Source of the DNA: Bacteroides sp. | GTDB lineage: Bacteria > Bacteroidota > Bacteroidia > Bacteroidales > Bacteroidaceae | Direction of reading: 5' to 3' | NCBI GenBank assembly: GCA_021201335.1 | Contig: JAJQFD010000037.1 | Location: forward strand, 1 to 64,000 | Length of the DNA stretch: 64,000 nucleotides | Shown: positions 62,868 through 64,000 of the stretch, in pieces | How the letters are laid out: the number at the start of each line of letters is the position of its first letter | Position numbering within the stretch: position 1 is the stretch's first letter | The notes under the pieces: model-generated | What the model was told of the DNA's origin: nothing | Database searches by the model: none | The model's input: only the letters and a program-made list of their open reading frames with translations | Program-made: the position numbers and the translations under genes

Positions 62868-63428
62868 TTACAACTCTTCTATTTCATCATCTGTATTTTG
62901 TGAGGGCTGGACTAAATTCAGAATTAAATCCAAAAAACCTGTATTTTTATAAAAATAATTGGGGTTCTCTTTTAACTTTTCCTCAATAGAATAAAAACCA
63001 TAATTAGTATACTGTTCCATAGTGTTAATGAGAAAATCTACAGCTTTTCGTTCGTTGATTTCTCCTTTTTCAAGAGCAATTAGATCTAACTCATCACTTT
63101 TTGCTACTAGAGCAGTAAAAATATATTCTCTTAATTTAGGATAAGCTTTTCGGAATTTCTTAGAATCCAAATTCCCCCAGTATTGTATGGGTTGACCAAG
63201 ACTTTTAGTGTCTCCAACTAACTCCTTTTTCTTATTTTGATACAACCCAAGAAAAAAAGCATATATGTAAAGCTCGTATCCAGCTCCTAATATCTTTCCT
63301 TTAGTCGACATGGATTCCACGGATCCCCCGCCATATTCTGTATATTGGCGTAATAGTATTTCTTCGAAACGAGTTTCAAACTGAGGATTTCTTCTCGCCC
63401 ATACGTCGTATAATTTTTCCTTTGCCAT
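62868..63428 (-). CDS. Unrecognised protein paired with an SMC-like ATPase
   Basis: An intact 186-residue protein (MAKEKLYDVWARRNPQFETR, SMSTKGKILGAGYELYIYAF, GQPIQYWGNLDSK). I recall similar proteins encoded directly after DndD-like or other SMC-like ATPases in Bacteroidota defence loci, but I cannot name a verified function. The last residues are acidic and probably unstructured. It starts two bases after the ATPase stop codon, so it is translationally linked. The ATPase is broken, so the pair is probably no longer functional. Confidence 0.5.
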   Translation of the reverse strand: MAKEKLYDVWARRNPQFETRFEEILLRQYTEYGGGSVESMSTKGKILGAGYELYIYAFFLGLYQNKKKELVGDTKSLGQPIQYWGNLDSKKFRKAYPKLREYIFTALVAKSDELDLIALEKGEINERKAVDFLINTMEQYTNYGFYSIEEKLKENPNYFYKNTGFLDLILNLVQPSQNTDDEIEEL

Positions 63429-63430
63429 AA

Positions 63431-64000
63431 TTATTCTTTTACTAATGTTATATTGGTTTGAATAGTTGACAAGTCCTGATTATTAAAAGGACGTTGTTTT
63501 TCCATACGATAGACAGTGCAATTTAGAGGGTCTATTTTGTTATTATCTAACGAACCTTTTTCAGTCAAAAAGCTCTTAGTGAAGATAATGCACTGTTTCT
63601 TTATGTCTGAAATCACATTAAAGAAATCGCTTTCTTTTTGTGAGGCAAAAGAACTGGTCGGTGCATCAAAAATAAGTGGATAGTCATTATCTCTTTTTAT
63701 TGTGGTAAGTTCTGAAACTGCAAATAAAACAGCCATATACATGGTTGTTTTCAATGCTTGATTAGGACTGTTATGAGTGTATCGTTTTTATCCTGCAATG
63801 CAATCCTTGCAGATTCATCATGCATTTTTATAATGTGTATTATTCCATAAAATCCGTCAACATTAAGCTTCTCAAGATATTGATTTGCTTTTTCTTCCAG
63901 AAGAGAGAGAAAATCTTGAGTGTTTTGTTCTTTGGCATTCTTAAACGCATTCTTAATTTTATTAAATGCTGAGTGAACTTTGCTATAAGTATTAGCTACA
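63431..64000 (-). pseudogene. C-terminal part of an SMC/DndD-like ATPase, frameshifted and cut by the window edge
   Basis: From the window edge the minus strand reads ANTYSKVHSAFNKIKNAFKN to RIALQDKNDT, then a frameshift near 63775-63785 is needed to reach HNSPNQALKTTMYMAVLFAV. The later part has a Walker B-like region DNDYPLIFDAPTSSF and ends LVKE. These are the head-domain features of SMC/RecF-like ATPases such as DndD. The N-terminal Walker A half lies outside the window. Confidence 0.55.

Overview
The window looks like a chromosomal segment of a Bacteroidota bacterium, most likely order Bacteroidales. The signs are TonB-dependent receptor and LytS/LytTR signalling genes, promoters of the TTG/TAnnTTTG type, weak Shine-Dalgarno sequences, AT-rich spacers, tandem palindromic repeats, and mobile-element genes (DUF3945, ORF6N, Bacteroidales-type tyrosine recombinase). 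No rRNA, tRNA or CRISPR array was recognised. Everything here was read by eye without database searches, so family names rest on motifs and remembered family features.

Layout. (1) 0-11.8 kb: accessory genes (NlpC/P60-like hydrolase, PhzF, GNATs, an ANT(6)-type nucleotidyltransferase), a C-rich block with a TonB-dependent receptor plus a LytS-like pseudokinase / LytS kinase / LytTR regulator trio, a REP-like inverted repeat and gene debris. (2) 12.1-19.5 kb: a tightly overlapping carotenoid operon (crtI, crtB, idi, a second CrtI/CrtD-type desaturase, a CruF-like hydratase, an acyltransferase, a GT2 glycosyltransferase and a TPR protein). It predicts a hydroxylated, glycosylated and acylated carotenoid, and no lycopene cyclase is visible. 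(3) 20-24.9 kb: small stress or detoxification genes, two of them behind almost identical promoters, mixed with decayed genes. (4) 25.1-57.6 kb: about 24 minus-strand genes forming one large, apparently undescribed system. (5) 57.9-64 kb: a graveyard of mobile and defence genes (DUF3945, ORF6N, integrase, an IS110 insertion, AbiE, an SMC-like ATPase with its neighbour).

The central cluster combines an isoprenoid module (a DUF116-polyprenyl synthase fusion, a class II squalene-hopene-cyclase-like protein with a DxDD motif, a second alpha/alpha-toroid protein), two radical SAM enzymes, and an electron-transfer chain. That chain comprises a NuoE-NuoF fusion, a 2Fe-2S/4Fe-4S adaptor, a NapH-like membrane ferredoxin, a Tat-exported NapG-like ferredoxin and one further Fe-S protein. 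The cluster also has eight PQQ-type and two NHL-type exported beta-propellers, a secreted metallo-beta-lactamase-fold hydrolase, and a LolCDE/MacB-type ABC exporter. A LytS/LytTR pair lies at its downstream end. A plausible reading is that NADH electrons are carried across the inner membrane into an exported propeller assembly that depends on or handles a cyclised isoprenoid. The function is inferred, not known.

A striking complication is that seven genes in or beside this cluster are each broken by a single change: two G8 tracts, three A6-A7 tracts, one TGA and one TAG. Sequencing error, slippage or phase variation, programmed frameshifting and real decay all need to be separated. An octamer-like TTCAA repeat family has also spread through this cluster, including in frame inside coding sequences.
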